From: Pohlia nutans
Taxonomy: Eukaryota; Streptophyta; Bryopsida; Bryales; Mniaceae
Length of the DNA: 64,000 nucleotides
NCBI GenBank assembly: GCA_022496805.1
Contig: CM040093.1
Coordinates: 5,706,501 to 5,770,500 of the forward strand
Direction of reading: 5' to 3'
Shown: positions 1 through 12,956 of the stretch, in pieces
How positions within the stretch are numbered: the first letter of the stretch is position 1
Layout of the letters: each line of letters opens with the position of its first letter
Position numbers and translations under genes: made by a program
Notes under the pieces: model-generated
The model's database searches: none
Told to the model about the DNA's origin: nothing
What the model saw: the letters and a program-made list of their open reading frames with translations, nothing else

Positions 1-1887
1 GTGGGGAATTGAACCGCCAACCTGCCTTTCCATTTTGGTACCTCTCCACCAGCACCTGGGTAGTTTAGGGTCATCTTGGACATGTTTGACTACACATTTC
101 AATTTCCACCCTTGTACAATGGGGTCCAACAAGTCTGTGTAATGTTTGTATTGTCATTGTTATTTATAGTTCCCATTTGCACAAAAATGGTTGAATGAGC
201 ATGAAATTTTGAATAGAACATTGAAACTTCAGGATCGACATATGTGTAAGATTTGGTACTATGAACATAAAGGGAAACATAAATAATAAATAAATATAAA
301 ATTTAGCTTTTAATATGTATAAATTCGTAGTAGTTGCATAAATACTTTTAGAATAGAAAATTTGGGTGCAATATAGAGGTTGTGTTGTTAAACAATATGG
401 TTCAATTCAGATATGAAATAAAGAAGTGGCCTAGAAGAGTGTAGTTGGTATGAGTTTTTTTATTCAATTTCAATGTACCAAATATAAACATAAATTAAAT
501 ACCCCTATTTCAAGTTGTTTGAAAGCAAATCCTTCAATAATAACCATCTTTGCATCGACATGCTTTGATGACAAAGATGTGAGAAAGGGTTTAGGATCTG
601 TCAATGGACAATAAGTCTATGTTTTCTTTTCTTTTGATTGAAAAAGGTTTGTCCGCAATTCTAGAGCTAGTGATGTTATTTGGGATTAGTGGAGGCTTGA
701 CTAACATTGGTTTATAAAAGAAATATCACTTTTAGCTGAGGAAGATGGTGAAGATGTAAATATCCCTTGATATCGAACATTTTTTATTATATAAGAAATT
801 CATTTTAGGTTTGGCTACACACTAGGAACTCAAAAAGAAAATATAGAATATAAATACAATCAAAACATTTCAAGATTTTTTAGACAATGTCATAAAGATA
901 AACTTTTTCCTTTTTAATGATGTTGTCTGTGTCTAAAAATTCATGAAATAATTTAATATATGATTATGCAATTTTTACTTAATTTGTATACATGGTTACA
1001 TTAAGAAAGGGAAATACTCTTTAGAGATATCCGCAAAGGGACTGGACGAGTGACCTTGCCTTGCAACTGCCAATCATGTCTAAAAGAGATATCCGGAAAG
1101 TCTTAGACACAAGTATAAAAGTGAAGATGTCGGGTGTGCCAATCTTCATATAGAAGCCCATAGGACTCTTTGGAGCCACGAGGTTCAAGGTTAAAATCTT
1201 GACGGCGTTACAATTTGGCCATAAGGTTCAACTTTGGACTAGACTCTGGCGGCAACCCCGGTGGCGTGCTTGGACATTGGACCAAACCCAGTCACCCATC
1301 TTTGCTTTCCGTATATACAACTCATCCTTTATTAATTTTTGGCACCCGACCCACCTTCTTGTTCTTGGGATCCGGCCGAGTATTGTCTGATAGAATGCCA
1401 CGATCCAAAGTTTTGACTACTTTACATATATCTCTTTTGTATGACATCAATATGAATTAAGAATTTTTTAGTTTACAAACTAGCTACACCGCCTCTTGAA
1501 TTTTGATATGCTTAACCTCCAAAGACTCAAAGTCTACAAATGAGAATGAGATTTTGTTGCTGGTGTTTTGGATATTTTTGTGAATTTTTTTAGGTAGGCC
1601 TTATGAATCAATATTAATTTTTTGAGTAGTAAAATTTCATTAGTAAAATGTCATGAAATTCTAATATGTGGCTCAAATGCTAAAGAGTCATTTTGTGAAG
1701 TGAAAAACCAAGATTGGGCAACAACAGGAATTGTGATTTATTTTTTAATAAGATTGACAACAAAAACAAATTCATTTAATTTTTTAAGACTTTGGTTGTA
1801 TGATTTCATAAAATTTGATTTAGTCCATTTTTATTAGTAAAATGGAAGATATGAGGATTTTTACATTGTAGGCAATTAGGCCACCTC
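1..1887. other. Gene-free AT-rich stretch
   Basis: No supported gene. The two overlapping ORFs at 1199-1460 have no recognisable domain and lie in the least AT-rich part. A phrase close to AGAGATATCCGCAAAGG occurs at about 1023 and again, diverged, at about 1085, so a small degraded repeat may be present. Confidence 0.5.
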
Positions 1888-2464
1888 TTAACCCCTAACT
1901 GCCTAAGCGTCCATTTTTTGGACGATGTACAAATTTCATCCAAAATTTCTCATCCGTCATGCACTTTTTGCAGTGTGGAATTTTTACTGTAGATTCTATG
2001 GGAAGTTAGCTTCATGCATATGTGATCCGATTAGAAAGGGGATGATTTGTGAAATTTTTATGCCTCATTTCATGTTGTAGTGATTCACCCAAAATTTTGA
2101 AGATCTCAGTGTAAAAGTGCTCTAAAAAAAGTCAACTCATAAAATTAAGCAACCAAAAAATCTCCAAAAATCACTACACTTAGAGTATTACATTTCAACC
2201 AATCACAATGAATTTCATCCGTAGATTGTCAATATCTTTTTCGTAATTGAATTACAAAATAATTTTGAATTTCACGTTTCAAATTTTATACAAAATTATT
2301 GGTAATAGCAATCGTAGATCTAACTGTATGAATAGAATCTAAAATTCATAATGTACAACTTTTATTCATAGATCAAGTTCAAAATATCCCTCTAAGTTGC
2401 ATTTTATAATGCATCTTTGCAAAACTGCCGAATTTGGAGAGGGCTCTAGGCATTTAGGGGTTAA
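1888..2464 (+). mobile_element. TTAA-bounded MITE, family A copy 1
   Basis: A 577-bp non-coding element that starts TTAACCCCTAACTGCC and ends GGCATTTAGGGGTTAA, so both ends carry TTAA and the termini are inverted. A small palindrome (GTCCATTTTTTGGAC) lies about 20 bp inside the left end. Copies at 4730, 8528, 23844, 34771, 36956, 37541 and 61955 are clearly homologous along their length. The TTAA duplication and CCC start are typical of piggyBac-type elements (inference). It encodes no protein. Confidence 0.85.
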
Positions 2465-4729
2465 TAGAAGTAATGTATGAGATACATTTTTAAGCCTTAG
2501 GAGTTTATTTTATTTTATAGAAATTAAAGCTTTATTTTGGTTTTAAAAAATCTACTATAAGAGCAAATTGCAATTTTTGTGGTGACCCTTTGGATTGAGA
2601 TTTTATGAAAACTTGAAATCACGAAAAATCACATTGCATTAGCATAAACCAAACACGCAATTCCCTATTGTTGCATTTGGTTAAGTGCACTCATTTCGGG
2701 ACCTAATTGTGCTAAAAAAAATTATAAGATAAATTTGCAAAAAAACAACAGTTTTCGTCTTTGTTGAAATGTGAAGTGTATTGCAATAAAACATGAATAT
2801 TTTTGAATTTTGAGATTTTTTTTTTGAATTTCATTCATTTTTATGGAAAAGCCTTGAAAACGAGACACGGATCAAAGGAAAGGGTGCGTTGGGGTTGTTG
2901 CAACATGGGGGAGATGTGGGGACTAACGCAATGGAATGTAGGAAGAGCAAGAAGTACAATAAGGAATTTAAATTTTTTTTTTTTTTTTTGTTCCCCTAGG
3001 GAGTAAAGGGTGCCCAACTACAAGGTCAATAGTTACTATTGACATAGACATCCTCTTTGCAAAACTATAATTTGCATAGGAATTAAGTCAACATTTTTGG
3101 GTTCATTGCCCATGTTTCTTGGAAGCACTTTCCATTAATGTGTTAACTATGTCATTAGAGATAATCAAAAAGTTGCGGTGTGTTTTTATTTTCCCCCTCC
3201 CATTTTGGACACATGTCAATTGGGACACATGCATCAAACGGAAATTGAAATCATATTCCAAGTGTTAAAATTTGGACTAAAAAAACCAATGAAAAACAAC
3301 AAGGGGCAAAACACATTCTAGCAATCCTTGAAGTGAAAAAATCGATTCAATTCCTTATTTTATTTTGGAGTTCCCAAAATCTAATTTGAGAAAAAAGCCA
3401 ATCCAATATTTATACATTCCATGCAACTATAAGTTGATACCATCTTAAAAAGCATAGGAATTCAAATGCAATCTAGTAAATGAATTTACATGCATTCAAT
3501 ATCAGTGGCCAAGGAAAGGTCACAAAAACAAATTACAAACCAAAACACACGACGACTATACAATTATGTCTAATAGAGTTAACTGAAAACAAGAGGAGTG
3601 TTTGCAAACTTCTACATTGAGTTTGCATCCCAATAAGCAAAATCTAACATGCATTGTTCATGAATAGTCCTTTAGTCGGCTCTCTTAGGCTTGGGGGAAC
3701 TTGCAGGAACTCTCTTTTAGCACCGGGGAGGTCACGAGTTCCATACCCCACAACTGTATAGGGCCTTGCTTTAGATTATCCTCCAACTCACCCTAGACTA
3801 ATTATGCAGTCTTTTTGAATCCAAAACGAGTCTAAGGTGCGTTTCCACTTTGAAACACTCTTTTTGGTTAACTCTTGAAATTCTCAAAAACTCACTTTGT
3901 GAGAAGACTTAGTGAAGTGAGGACATAATCTCGGTCTTGTTGTCATGCTACACTTAGGAACTTGAATCGTTCGTGTGAAGATATTGTCAAACCGAAAGAG
4001 CCTCACATATGTTGGATCGATCAAGCGGTTGGTTTACGTCGGTGGAATGTGGTCCAATAAGAATGAAGTTGTGCATTTACAATAAGCTTATCAGACACTG
4101 ACCAGGTTGCCAAATATGACATTGTCATTAGACTCAGTCCCGGGCAATACAATAGAAAACTCCTCAGCCGCCAACATTTATAAACTTGCATCGAACCCAT
4201 TTTTTTAATAGTTTGTGCAGCAACATAGACACATAGACAGGCATCGTAACAAGTGCTGACTCATGTCAATATCAATGTCAAATACCAACTCCGTCTGTAC
4301 AACTGACATTAAGTTGACAAGTAATAAGAGACGGGCTCAACACTTCACTGCATGATTGGGAACCCATTTTTTTCTTCCAAACTTTTTTAAAAGGCAAATC
4401 GTCGTCATCTTTGTCCATTCGCATGACAGAGGGCTTTATGAGGCCATGACCAATCTTTATTTTACGAAAACATAACATTCATCATCAGGGTTTTTTTTTT
4501 TTTTTTTTCTTTCAAAGTTGCATAATACGTTTTTGGCAACTCCTGTGAAAGAATGAGAGTGAAAATGGCAACTTGCCAGGATTTTTTTTTCTATTTTCTG
4601 CCCTCTAAGAAAAGTGTAATAAGGCAAATTGTAGTTCATGTTGCATAGTAATAAGTAATATGTATCTTTCTCTGGCATCTTTTTGGCCATCACTCACATG
4701 GGAAATATTTGTCTTGGTAACGTGCGTGT
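2465..4729. other. Gene-free stretch
   Basis: I see no gene or clear mobile element here. It has poly-T/poly-A runs (about 2970-2990 and 4491-4510) and short chance ORFs only. Confidence 0.5.
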
Positions 4730-5306
4730 TTAACCCCTAAACGTCCAATCGTCCAGAAAGTGAACGATGTACACAATCAAACAAAAACAATTCATCTGTC
4801 ATTGACACTTTGTAGTGTGGGTTTTTTACTATATATTTTATGGGAAGTTAGCTTCATGCATCTGTGATCCAATTAGAAAAGGGGCTGATTTGTGAAATTT
4901 TTATGCCTCATTTCATGTTGTAGTGATTCACCCAAAATTTTGAAGATTTCAGTGTAAAAGTTCTCTTAAAAAAGTCAATTCATAAAATTAAGCAACCAAA
5001 AAAAATCCAAAAATCACTACAGTTAAAGTATTACATTTCAACCCATCACAACATATTTCATCCACATATTGTCAATATCTTCTTTGTAACCAAATTACAA
5101 AAGAATTTTCAATTTCAAGTTTCAAATTTTGTACAAAAATGTTGCTAATAGTAATCGCAGATCTAACCGTATGGATAGAATCTAAAATTTATAATGTACA
5201 ACTTTTATTCATACATCAAGTTCAAATATCCCTATGGATTGCATTTTATGATGCATCTTTGCAAAACTGCCGAATTTAAAGAGGGGTGAGGATGTTTAGG
5301 GGTTAA
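4730..5306 (+). mobile_element. TTAA-bounded MITE, family A copy 2
   Basis: A 577-bp element, the same length as the copy at 1888. It starts TTAACCCCTAAACGTCC and ends GATGTTTAGGGGTTAA. The sequence is more diverged than the copies at 1888 and 61955. Another TTAA element begins four bases after it ends. Confidence 0.85.
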
Positions 5307-5310
5307 CCTT

Positions 5311-6125
5311 TTAACCCCTAAGGGTCCCTAGCTTTTTTTGGCTTAAAATCATCATCGCTTTTGATGTGTTATAGGTCTAAATGTAAGTGAGGTATAGAAA
5401 TCTCAACCGTACAATCTTGTAACATACATGTTGTAGATCATGTGGATCAATTTTGGGGTCATTTGGCCATATAGATTGCAAGATCATAGTGTTTTAGTGC
5501 TAAAAAAGGATGCTGAAATTTTCCTAGCAATACAGTCAGAGGTGAAATTCGTTTTCAAAATTACTCAAATGAAAAAACTTTGAACTATAAAGTAGTTCAA
5601 AATCATCATATAAACACATTGGTACCAAAAAAGCCTCATGAAAAAATTTAATATGCCCTAAAATGGCTTTGCAATGTCGAAAAGTAGCCCGAAAAGTGAC
5701 CCATTTGAACCAAAAAGCAAAAAGTGTTCAAACTAGACCCGTGCACTAAAATGACTCCCAAACATTTATAACAACATGGATTGACCTGAAAATTTTACCA
5801 TGATAACTAGACTTCAAGGGGAATTCAACCCAACAAGTTATATTTAAAACGGACTTGGGATGAAGGAGACACAAGCCCCCGAAGTTGATGCCATCAAAAT
5901 TCACAGAACTGTCCAAAAAAAAGATACCTACTTTCAAATGATCACCAAAAATCCAATACATCTCGGATTGATTTGAAATGTTTACCACACATTCCATACA
6001 TCATGCGGGGAGTGTTTTCAAAATTTCAGCAAAATCGGACACGTTTTGCAAAAGTTACAGCTCTTCGAAGGTGAATGTCCCTGTAAAATGTCCAAAATAT
6101 GGACACTGGGACGCTTAGGGGTTAA
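5311..6125 (+). mobile_element. TTAA-bounded MITE, family K
   Basis: An 815-bp element bounded by TTAA with inverted termini (TTAACCCCTAAGGGTCC at the left, GGGACGCTTAGGGGTTAA at the right). The interior differs from family A and has no second copy in the window. No coding capacity is recognised; the minus-strand ORF at 5746-5997 is interior to the element and matches nothing I know. Confidence 0.75.
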
Positions 6126-6910
6126 AATAGTAAGATCTTTGTAAATAATAGTGATGAACAACATGGTGTAGGTGGCATGCTTCCTGAGCTTACATAAAAA
6201 GAAATTTGATAGAAAATCATTTTATTCAATGTATATTGAAATTATAAAGTTTTGAGCTTTAAAGTGCTGTAAAAACACAATTTTAACAATTTTGAAGAAC
6301 GGAAAATTGGACTAGATAGCCCCTACACTTTCTTATTTGAGACCATTTTCATTTGAAATTAAGAACTAGGTGAAAATCAACGTTTGACTGAAGAAAGATC
6401 AAACATAGCCCCATGGGACTCCTTGCACGTTTAAGGATAAACTTGAGTTGACTATGACAATTCGATGCTCATTTACAGCTTATTTTTCTTATAGGCTTGT
6501 TAAACAAAATTATTTTTCATTACAATCTGGGTGCTAGCAGCCGGAAAAAATAACCTTGAAATTATCATGATCCCTACCACGCCAAGTTGCCATCTGGTAG
6601 ATCAAATATTTTATTGCTCTTGAAATCCACTGCCAAAAATTGATTGACACCTAATACAACTAACACACAAGTGCAATAGCTCAAGAGGAGACTCTCACTC
6701 AATAGGTGACATCACAACGCCATGCAAACCTTGCCTGATTTTTTGGGTACTGCATGATATCATAACACCCTACTCATCTAACTACCCATAGATTAACCCT
6801 TTGAGTCGCCTGCGTCCACTGATGCAGGGTTTTTATGATGGCCCATTCACATATACCAATGTTGCCGCATGCATGCGTCAAGTAACTTTGAGGGAATATG
6901 TTGTTAACCC
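6126..6910. other. Gene-free stretch
   Basis: No gene or element recognised between two TTAA elements. Confidence 0.5.
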
Positions 6911-7457
6911 TTAACCCTTTAACGCGCCAGTGTTCACTATGTGGACGACGCACAGATTGAAACTGCTGGATTCTCATCCAAATTAGACAGTTTTCATCCA
7001 CCAAAATTTCTTTTGGTTCTTGAGCAAGTTGACTATCCTTTGTACAGTTTGGATCTTCAAAATAGGTTATTGTGATTTTTAGAAAAACAACAGAATTGGT
7101 TTATATCAAGTTTCATTCTTAGTTCAAAAAGTGGGACCTTAAATATGATTTTCCAGAATAAGTAGAATCAAATAATGGAAACCATACCATCTCGTAGTGC
7201 ATGTTATTCCAATTTCATTACCATATTTAAAAAAAAAATTGTGCTAATTTGGGATTTAAAATTGAATTTCAAGAGAAAACCTTGCAAAATTAATTATAAA
7301 ATATTAAATAAAATAAAATAAATCCAACCGTACAGATGTGATCTTCACATTGACATTTACAACTTTGCTTTGACCATCAACCCCATTTTTGGTTTCCATC
7401 AAACATTTTATAACGCTTATTTGAAAACAATGTTGAATCGGGACGTTAAAGGGTTAA
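6911..7457 (+). mobile_element. TTAA-bounded MITE, family B copy 1
   Basis: A 547-bp element with termini TTAACCCTTTAACGCGCC and GGGACGTTAAAGGGTTAA. Homologous copies lie at 20803 and, interrupted, at 7965-9096. The terminal repeat contains a second internal TTAA, and that site was used as a target in the copy near 8528. It shares its right-hand TTAA with the next element. Confidence 0.85.
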
Positions 7458-7678
7458 AGGTCCAGAGAGCCCTTTCCGACCAGTATAATACACCAATATT
7501 CCATTGTATTTGGCATAGTTCTACACCTCCTATGGGTTTAAGATCAAAAGTGAAGTTAAAATTTACATCAACATGATTTTAATGAGCTATTGGGGTCTCA
7601 ATTTGGAACTTCTATTTACAACAAATGTCAAATATACGCCAACGTATCTACTATCCCCATCATCCCTTTAAGGGTTAA
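7454..7678 (-). mobile_element. TTAA-bounded MITE, family D copy 1 (uninterrupted)
   Basis: A 225-bp TTAA-bounded element, in reverse orientation to the copy at 38728-39760. It is the empty-site version of that copy: the phrase around 7535-7552 here reads through the point where the other copy holds an 811-bp insertion. Confidence 0.8.
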
Positions 7679-7964
7679 CCAAGAAATATAAAATACGCAA
7701 TTTGAAATTACTTTAACGCATGACAGAAAGGATTGTAACATAAAAAAAGAACATGGCTCTACTTGCGGCACTGTAAATACAGTTGCACAATGCTCGAATA
7801 GTAGTTGTAGCAAGAAAAGACAAGGTTTTGAATTATTTTTTTGTTTCTCAATTTTACCTTCCTCCATTTCGAGAACGCTAATGCAAGTGCGGCAATGGCT
7901 TGGTGTGAAGGGGCCATGTGCCATAACATTGGAGTTTGGCACCAAATCCCCAGGAAAAAAAAAA

Positions 7965-9096
7965 CCCCTGATGTGGATGATGAACAAATTCAAACTATTC
8001 TCCTCACTACATATATAGACAATTTTCATTCATCCTCAAATTCAAACTATTCTCCTCAATACATACATTGAAATTTTTCACCTATCCAAATTTCTCTTGG
8101 TTCTTGTACTAGTTGACTATCATTTGTACAATACGGATCTTCAAACAAGGTATTGTGATTTTTTGAAAAATTACACAATTGGTTTATGTCAAGTTTCATT
8201 CTTAGTTCAAAAGGTGAGACCTTAAACATGATTTTTCAAAATAAGTAGAATCAAATAATGGAAACCATACCATCTTGTAGTGCATGTTAATCCAATTTCA
8301 TTACAATATTTACTAATTTTTTGTGTTAGTTTGAGATTTTTAATTGAATTTCAAGAGAAAACCTTACAAATTTAATTTAAAAATATTAATAAAAAATATG
8401 ATTAATCCAACCGTATAGATGTGATCTTCACATTGACATTTACAACTTTGTTGCGAACATCAACTCCATTTTTGTTTGTCATCAAACATTTATAACGAAT
8501 CTTTGAAAATAGTGTTGAATTGGGACGTTAACCCCTAACTGCCTAAGCCTCCATTTTTTGGACGATGTACAGATTTCATCCAAAATTTCTCATCCGTCAT
8601 GCACTTTTTGCAGTAGATTCTATGGGAAGTTAGCTTCACTCGTATGTGATCCGATTAGAAAGGGGATGATTTGTGAAATTTTTATGCCTCATTTCATGTT
8701 GTAGTGATTCACCCATAATTTTGAAGATTTCAGTGTAAAAGTGCTCTAAAAAAAGTCAACTCATAAAATTAAGCAACCAAAAAATCTCCAAAAATCACTA
8801 CACTTAGAGTATTAAATTTCAACCAATCACAAAAAATTTCATCCGTAGATTGTCAATATCTTATTCGTAATTGAATTATAAAATAATTTTGAATTTCACG
8901 TTTCAAATTTGATACAAAATTATTGGTAATAGCAATCATAGATCTAACCGTATGGATAGAATCTAAAATTCATAATGTACAACTTTTATTCATATATCAA
9001 ATTTAAAATATCCCTCTAGGTTGCATTTTATAATGCATCTTTGCAAAACTGCCAAATTTGGGGAGGGCTCTAGGCATTTAGGGGTTAAAGGATTAA
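7965..9096 (+). mobile_element. TTAA-bounded MITE, family B copy 2, interrupted
   Basis: A family B copy recognisable from about 7965, with a degraded left end containing a local duplication around 8000-8070. It runs to 8531 and resumes at 9085-9096. A complete family A element splits it at the TTAA inside its right terminal repeat. Removing the insert gives GGGACGTTAAAGGATTAA, identical to the right end of the copy at 20803. Confidence 0.8.
8528..9088 (+). mobile_element. TTAA-bounded MITE, family A copy 3, nested
   Basis: A 561-bp family A element inserted in a family B element. TTAA is present on both sides (8528-8531 and 9085-9088) where the uninterrupted family B copy has one, showing directly that TTAA is the target-site duplication. 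It is close in sequence to the copies at 1888 and 61955. Confidence 0.9.
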
Positions 9097-9136
9097 ATAT
9101 TTGACTTGGATTCTAATAGGATTGCAAGAATTTTAA

Positions 9137-9477
9137 GGGACAGTTTACACTATAGCCAAAGGTCAAGAGTCCGTTGAATTTCATCAATCACATTGCAAGA
9201 AAGTTGGAAATTGACCTCTCAGGCTTCACACTAAAGGCCAAAATCCATAGATCGCCGTCTACTTCAAAGTGCCTACATAACAATACTTTTTGTGAGTTTT
9301 GACGCCAATGCGATGGCCTCTCAAGGGAGAATTGGGTCGGCTGAGAATGAAAAACCAATTCTCTCTCGAGAGGCCGTTAATTTTTATTTTTTATTTTTAT
9401 TTTTTCATCGGCCCAAGACTTTGAACTCTTGATAATAATTGGGTTCGACGGCCTCTTGCTATAGTGTGAACCAGTCC
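9137..9477. mobile_element. Harbinger/Tourist-like MITE with TAA duplication
   Basis: A 341-bp element with inverted termini (GGGACAGTTTACACTATAG at the left; the reverse complement of the right end is GGACTGGTTCACACTATAG). It is flanked by TAA on both sides (9134-9136, 9478-9480), the 3-bp duplication expected of PIF/Harbinger elements. It has an inner inverted segment around CTCTC(T/A)AGAGAG. The element at 19940-20440 has a similar terminal design. Confidence 0.7.
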
Positions 9478-11892
9478 TAATATGTATTAGATAACCAGCG
9501 AGCCGCGGTAGTGACAAGTATGTTATCATATATAACCGGTTGTTCACTTTTCAATCAAAACCCTTGATCTTCATGATCCAAGGGCGTAGGATGCAAGTTG
9601 AAAGGAGATAACGTTATGAGTTGCAACTTGTCATGGCAATAGTGACAAGTTGTCAATGGGATGGAGCCACGTTAGCATTGAAAAGTCAACAACCAGTTAT
9701 GAAAAGAAAATGAACTTAGGTAGTTTCCTCATTCTTGTGGATTCTCTATTCCTGTGGCCTCTCTATTCCCATGGGTAGGCTAAAACCAGATATGAAGCTA
9801 ATTCCTAAACAACTAGAAATTCCAATCTAACCACATACTTCTATATGTATTTTTATGTACAAGGAGGTGATTGCTTTCATTTTTTTACTAAATCGACATA
9901 TTTGAGTACACCCTTATATATTACAATAATTGCGATTACTTAGAAGTTCCTGCAATCTCTCCCTACAATCTCTTGCACAACTATATCGGAAATTAATGGG
10001 AAATATATAAGCATAACTTCAAAAATTCCATGGAGAGGTCATATACTATATACTTTCGTAAACTACGTGCAATCGGGACTTAATTTGAGGTGTGTTATTT
10101 ATCTAAATTTCTTGAATAATCTGCATCCTATTAGTAGATAAAATGATACCTTGAGGTATTTTTCAAGATCCTATGGGTAAATATAATTTCCACTATTAAC
10201 TTATTTTATAAACCCTATTTTGTTTATAAATTGTACTTTTTATCAAAATCATAGAATTTTGGCATAAATTGACCTTAATCTATAAAAACGACAACAATAT
10301 ATGAACAGAACTTTCAAATAATAATAATTGTGCTCAGTGCCTAAATTGTTGCGATTAGGTGTCGTTACCATCAAAAATATGAATAGAAACAAGAACAGAG
10401 GAAGAGTTAGACGGTTCTCACATTCAAGTAATGTGTTTAAAAATACAACCAAATGAACAAACAACATGAGTCCGGCAGAGAATCAAATATCCAACATTAT
10501 TGTTTGCAAGGGGTAGAAGTTCAAGTACAAAATTGCCATCTTGCCCAATGCACTCATTGCCACTTTTCCTTTTCTCTAAACATGAACCTCCAAGTTCCCT
10601 TAATTATACGTAATTGGACATGGAGGATTGCATGTACAAAAAGATTAAAGTCTAGACAACAAGGTTTAGGGTTTAGAGTTTAGGCGATTGAGGCAATTTC
10701 TCATCCAATCCAAGGATTTTCATTGGACCTCACATAAATTCTTCATTCCTCCAAATATTAAAGACCCTGATTTATTAATAAAAATAAATACTACCTATAC
10801 TTTTCACCTACCCTACTTTAGATATAACACCATATGGGCCATTTCATCTAGGCTATGGTATTCCCAAAATTTGTATAATTTTTTGCTTCAATGGATCAAA
10901 AGTATCTTATATTTTTCTTAATAAAATTTTGACAATGACCTCCATGGGAAAAATTCGTAATTTTTTCATATTGAACTCAATAATATGTACTTTAGTGCAT
11001 AGGAATCATCTTCAAAATGGGGAAGAGTTTACTATTATTAGATAGATAAAAATTATCTTTGTCTTTGAAAAATCCCTTAAATGAATCTCAATATTGCAAA
11101 AGAAATGCATCAAACAACACTAGAACATGATCTCTACCCCCAATTTCGACAAAAAAATTAAAACTTCAAAAATACCGGTCATTTCTTGACCATAGGCAGT
11201 CACTGTTGTTTGGGCTACGACCAGAAAATGGTCGATCGGTCACTTGGGAGTTACATGATCCACGCTAACACCAAAAATGACAACGTATACAACTCGTTGA
11301 CTAAAATCAATCAATTCAACATGAAATGATACCCGCTACATGGTTGAAAAGTCACAAATGGACATGAAAAAGGTTAGCGCTTGGTTGGAAATGTGTTTTC
11401 TTTTTTTGCTTTTTGTTTTTGTGCAGCTTGTGATGAGACCAGATGGGGGACAATGTCAATATTCATGCAACACATGGGACCCTACATGGGACCCAATCAA
11501 CTTGCCTACCATTGATTGTCCTTATCTAGGAACCATGACTAATCAACACCTACTTGTGTACCAGTAATCAATACCTACTTGTGTACCAGTAGTAGGTGAA
11601 AACAAAGAATTTCCAATCAGACCTGGTCAGATATACTTTTTTTTTAGCATTTAAAATAAAGTAAAAATCATCAGCACTGAATAGGGGTATTAAGGGTCCC
11701 ATACTAATTTATCCACATTTCATACTATATAACTATTTACCATTATGTAAAAGAAATTTTAAAAGATCGAAAACTTATTAATTGACACAAATAGTCAAAC
11801 AATCACAAATTTTATTTTATTTTGCCACACTGTAAATGTTTTGACCATGAGGTAATTTTTACCGTGTAAGTGCCTCTAATCTTTTGGTTTCC
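9478..11892. other. Gene-free stretch
   Basis: No gene supported. Part of 11650-11770 resembles 58980-59090, with a shared phrase around TATTAAGGG...CCCATACTA, so an unclassified dispersed repeat is likely. Short ORFs at 10249-10921 and 11340-11567 show no domain. Confidence 0.45.
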
Positions 11893-12438
11893 TTAACCCT
11901 TAAACGTACCACTCCTTTGTAGGAAAGTCAAACTACACAATTTAGCCTTCAAGATTTATCAAAATATATTTTGTAATATTTTTCATGCATGGAATTGAAT
12001 GTTTCCTATCAGTCTTGAAATTTTCAGATTTTTTGGATTTAATACGGCCTTTTTAACAAATTTTTAAGTCAAATACTTCAGAAAATATTTTTTATTACAA
12101 AAAAGCTTTAAAAAGTTAATATTTTTTTGGGAGCAGGTACAAATTAGAATGGAGAATCACATGATATGTTTTCCATAGAAAATTTTTATTTAAATTTTGA
12201 AATTCGAAAGGTGAACATCCTATGTAGTGTAATTCAAACCTTGAGCTACAAAGCTTGCACAAGCAATAAAATACTCAATAATTGGAATTTTAAGATTTGA
12301 AAAGTGGAGTTCAAACTAGACTTAATAAACTTCATTTTCTTAGTTGGGTGTATTAGCAACAAAAGTCGTCTTCAAGATCAAAATTGGGTTTGACCAACAA
12401 ACGTCCAAAAACTGGATGCCTGGACGTTTAGGGGTTAA
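11893..12438 (+). mobile_element. TTAA-bounded MITE, family C copy 1
   Basis: A 546-bp element with termini TTAACCCTTAAACGTACC and GGACGTTTAGGGGTTAA. A reverse-oriented relative lies at 24514-25068, and shorter relatives sharing only the ends lie at 38402 and 40019. Confidence 0.8.
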
Positions 12439-12554
12439 TACCATATTCAGTGTCTATACACAGTCCACTGAATTTTTTTTCAATTTTCCCACGTAGCCAG
12501 CATTATTCACGATACTGTGGTGATACGTGGTGCTACCATGATGATACCCGGATA

Positions 12555-12674
12555 CACTAGTAGAAAAGGTGGCATTGCCAAGTAAGTTGCCCATACATGT
12601 GGTGCCCAATTCCATGCATACACAGTGATTTTGTTTGGGCATCTCCCTGGGGAGTGCCACCTTTTCCACTAGTG
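12555..12674. mobile_element. CACTA-type MITE, 120 bp, ATA duplication
   Basis: A 120-bp element with inverted ends CACTAGTAGAAAAGGTGGCA and TGCCACCTTTTCCACTAGTG. The 3-bp ATA flanks both sides, as expected for CACTA (En/Spm) elements. The interior is partly palindromic. Close copies lie at 14402, 26208 and 33770. A decayed CACTA transposase remnant is present at 57.4-58.2 kb, but a direct link is not shown. Confidence 0.85.
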
Positions 12675-12790
12675 ATAATACTTAGGCAAAGTTTGGCTAC
12701 TCATCTAACATTTTTTAAAAAGTATTTGGCTATTTTTCCTTTCATATTTTCAAAAACCCTTCATTGAAATTAGGTACTGCATATCAAGTG

Positions 12791-12956
12791 TAACAGTTGG
12801 ATATACTCTGGGTGGGTGGATGGCGTGGGTACATTCATCCATTTGGACAAATTCTCATCCAATGTGGATGAATTTTATCACAATATTTTGAATTTTTTTT
12901 GTTAGGAAAGCCTCTAGTAAATACCGTGGGCCACTGTATATGGTGATTTCAGTGTA
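12791..12956. mobile_element. Mariner-like MITE at TA
   Basis: A 166-bp element between TA dinucleotides. Its right end (GGTGATTTCAGTGTA) is inverted relative to the diverged left end. It is homologous to elements at 14524 and 36658, which share GGCCCAC and CATCCATTTGGACAA phrases. The TA duplication suggests the Tc1/mariner superfamily. Confidence 0.65.

Noticed and set aside
7841..8071. Plus-strand ORF of 76 codons
   Set aside because: It runs into the degraded left end of a family B element and has no domain.
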